Below, piece by piece: positions 62,693 to 64,000 of a DNA stretch of 64,000 nucleotides; within the stretch, counting starts at the first letter, position 1; each line of letters begins with the position of its first letter. The notes under the pieces are model-generated. The model made no database searches and had not been told where the DNA came from. It saw only the letters and a list, made by a program, of their open reading frames with translations. Source of the stretch: an uncultured Mediterraneibacter sp. (GTDB lineage Bacteria > Bacillota > Clostridia > Lachnospirales > Lachnospiraceae); the NCBI GenBank assembly GCA_944383695.1, contig CALWQP010000010.1:1-64000 (forward strand), read 5' to 3'. Position numbers and translations under genes: made by a program.

Positions 62693-64000
62693 CAAGACCA
62701 GAGCCGACGCAAGTACCCGCATGAGTGCTGACCAGATTTCCGACGTTGCCCTTTCTCTGGAATACGTCAAGCAGTACACACAGAGCCACAGCGGATTGAA
62801 CTATAAACAGGTCTATCTTCTTGAACAGTGTGTCGTATGGCAGAGATTGAGCGTTCATCTTGGCTGGCAATGCGATAACGTCAGAGCTTCCTATGATGAA
62901 ATTCCGAAAGCCATACAGGACGAGGTTTACGCTGGGGCGAAAGCCTTTGCCAGCGAGAACAAGGGACGCTATGAATGTGGCGGTTATATCTACTCTGGCG
63001 AGGGACAGGACATTGGACAGTTCTGGGCGAAACTTGCCGTAGGGAACGCCACATTGAAAAAGACTTCCAGTAATGACAGCATTACCGACGGAAACGGGCT
63101 TTACTCTATTGCTGGTGCGACTTATGGTGTCTATTCTGATAAGGACTGTACGAAACAGCTTGCCACCCTTACGACTGATAACAGCGGAAATACTGATACC
63201 GTGGAAGTAAAGGCTGGAACAGTCTATATCAAAGAGCTTTCTGCTCCTGCTGGCTATAAGGTGGACAGCACTGTATATTCTTTAAATGTGGAAGCTGGCA
63301 AGACGGTGACCTTGAACGTATCAGATACACCAAAAGTCACAGACACATTGATTGAATTATTCAAGATTGACATGGAAATACAGAAAGACGCTCCACAGGG
63401 CGACGCTTCCCTAGAGGGTGCGGAGTTCACATGGAAATTCTATGCGGGACACTATACCGCTGACAATCTCCCTAGCGAGCCTACAAAGACATGGGTGACA
63501 AAGACAATCGCTGAAAAAGACAGCGACGGCACTATCCATTATGTTTCCCGCCTTTCTGATGAATACAAGGTATCTGGGGACAGCTTCTATACACAGGACG
63601 GCAAGAACGTGCTTCCTTTAGGAACGCTGACCGTTGAGGAAACGAAAGCTCCTAACGGCTATCTTCTTGACGGTGCATATATGCAGGCAAACGGCAGTGA
63701 AGAACAGATTAAAGGAATGTACCTTACACAGATTACCGAGGACGGCGACATTGCCGTATTGTCTGGAAGCAATCAGTACCATGTATCAGACAAGGTTATC
63801 CGTGGCGGTGTGAAAATCCAGAAAAGAGATTTGGAAACCAGCGATACCAAAGGTCAAGGTAGTGCGACCTTGAAAGACGCTGAATTTGAAATCATTTCCC
63901 TTAATGACAACGCCGTACTTGTCGAGGGGAAACTTTACAGCAAGAATGAAGTGGTAAAGACAATCCTTACCGACATTGAGGGCGTGGTTTCTACTTCTGC
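62445..64000 (+). CDS. SpaA/Cna-B-type ICE surface adhesin (partial, runs off window)
   Basis: At least 518 residues, open to the window end. Signal peptide MKKILKRLATGFLVFATIATALPTTAVHA, a thioester-type domain region (ESAERVGIVEKVMNDGSIGSTFNEGYMKVEGETAYCVDIN ... YLLEQCVVWQRLSVHLGWQC), then Cna-B-like repeats with NGLYSIAGATYGVYSDKDCTKQLATLTT and VKAGTVYIKELSAPAGYKVDST, and a further SpaA-type domain with LGTLTVEETKAPNGYLLDGAY. This is the conserved collagen-binding-like adhesin of Tn916/CTn elements; the cell-wall anchor is expected beyond 64000. AAAGGAGAA precedes the ATG. Confidence 0.92.
   Translation, partial: MKKILKRLATGFLVFATIATALPTTAVHASEKQYWTESAERVGIVEKVMNDGSIGSTFNEGYMKVEGETAYCVDINTNFKNGYKTRADASTRMSADQISDVALSLEYVKQYTQSHSGLNYKQVYLLEQCVVWQRLSVHLGWQCDNVRASYDEIPKAIQDEVYAGAKAFASENKGRYECGGYIYSGEGQDIGQFWAKLAVGNATLKKTSSNDSITDGNGLYSIAGATYGVYSDKDCTKQLATLTTDNSGNTDTVEVKAGTVYIKELSAPAGYKVDSTVYSLNVEAGKTVTLNVSDTPKVTDTLIELFKIDMEIQKDAPQGDASLEGAEFTWKFYAGHYTADNLPSEPTKTWVTKTIAEKDSDGTIHYVSRLSDEYKVSGDSFYTQDGKNVLPLGTLTVEETKAPNGYLLDGAYMQANGSEEQIKGMYLTQITEDGDIAVLSGSNQYHVSDKVIRGGVKIQKRDLETSDTKGQGSATLKDAEFEIISLNDNAVLVEGKLYSKNEVVKTILTDIEGVVSTS

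Noticed and set aside
1-64000. CRISPR arrays, rRNA genes, further tRNAs and T-box leaders
   Set aside because: I looked for regularly spaced repeats, rRNA signatures, cloverleaves and T-box motifs; only tRNA-Arg(ACG) was found. The r-protein spacer repeats are not regularly spaced, so they are not a CRISPR.

Overview
The window is chromosomal DNA of a Gram-positive, low-to-mid GC Clostridia-type bacterium, most likely a gut Lachnospiraceae. The case for this is the S10/spc/alpha ribosomal protein cluster in Firmicute order, a zinc-type S14, a KOW-domain gene before infA, an L17 with a long internal insertion, large mucin or glycan-directed surface enzymes with FIVAR repeats, and a Tn916/CTn-type integrative conjugative element (ICE). 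The species cannot be fixed from sequence alone.

Layout: 13-16804 is the ribosomal super-operon (rpsJ to rpmC, rpsQ to secY, adk, KOW gene, infA, rpmJ, rpsM, rpsK, rpsD, rpoA, rplQ), all on the + strand. Its larger spacers carry a family of related, structured, non-coding repeats, which is the most unusual unexplained signal in the first half of the window. map, usually next to adk, is absent. 16860-23023 holds adhE under apparent Rex control, a small phosphotransferase, a divergent SleB-type wall hydrolase and uppP. 23127-25732 is a polar amino-acid ABC transporter whose binding protein looks circularly permuted. 25756-31202 has an SfsA-MutY fusion, a TetR regulator, a lipid kinase frameshifted at a G run, a PAP2 protein and trpS.

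31574-45449 contains two giant secreted, membrane-anchored proteins: a GH84 beta-N-acetylglucosaminidase and a probable glycosidase of unassigned family. They share the same C-terminal AVNTGD anchor motif. Between them lie tRNA-Arg(ACG), an IS481-like insertion sequence with a visible target duplication, and an RluA-type pseudouridine synthase. 45622-50057 has tex, a HAD phosphatase, mazG and a LysR regulator. 50100-53988 is an iron-siderophore ABC transporter in yclNOPQ order, preceded by a palindromic operator. 54033-57471 is accessory: a small EamA transporter behind a riboswitch-like terminator leader, and an AT-rich module (PNPOx-fold protein, GAP-family membrane protein, cytidylate-kinase-like protein) behind a second leader with a terminator.

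From about 57780 to the end the window enters mobile DNA. A decayed ICE remnant (truncated SpaA adhesin, DUF3789, frameshifted TcpD, chimeric TcpC, response-regulator tail) carries an AT-rich PLD-like cargo gene and an AbrB/DUF998 pair. It is followed by a second copy of the same adhesin 5' region that starts a full-length Cna-B adhesin running off the window. The two copies form a direct repeat of about 590 bp, pointing to tandem ICE accretion or recombination.
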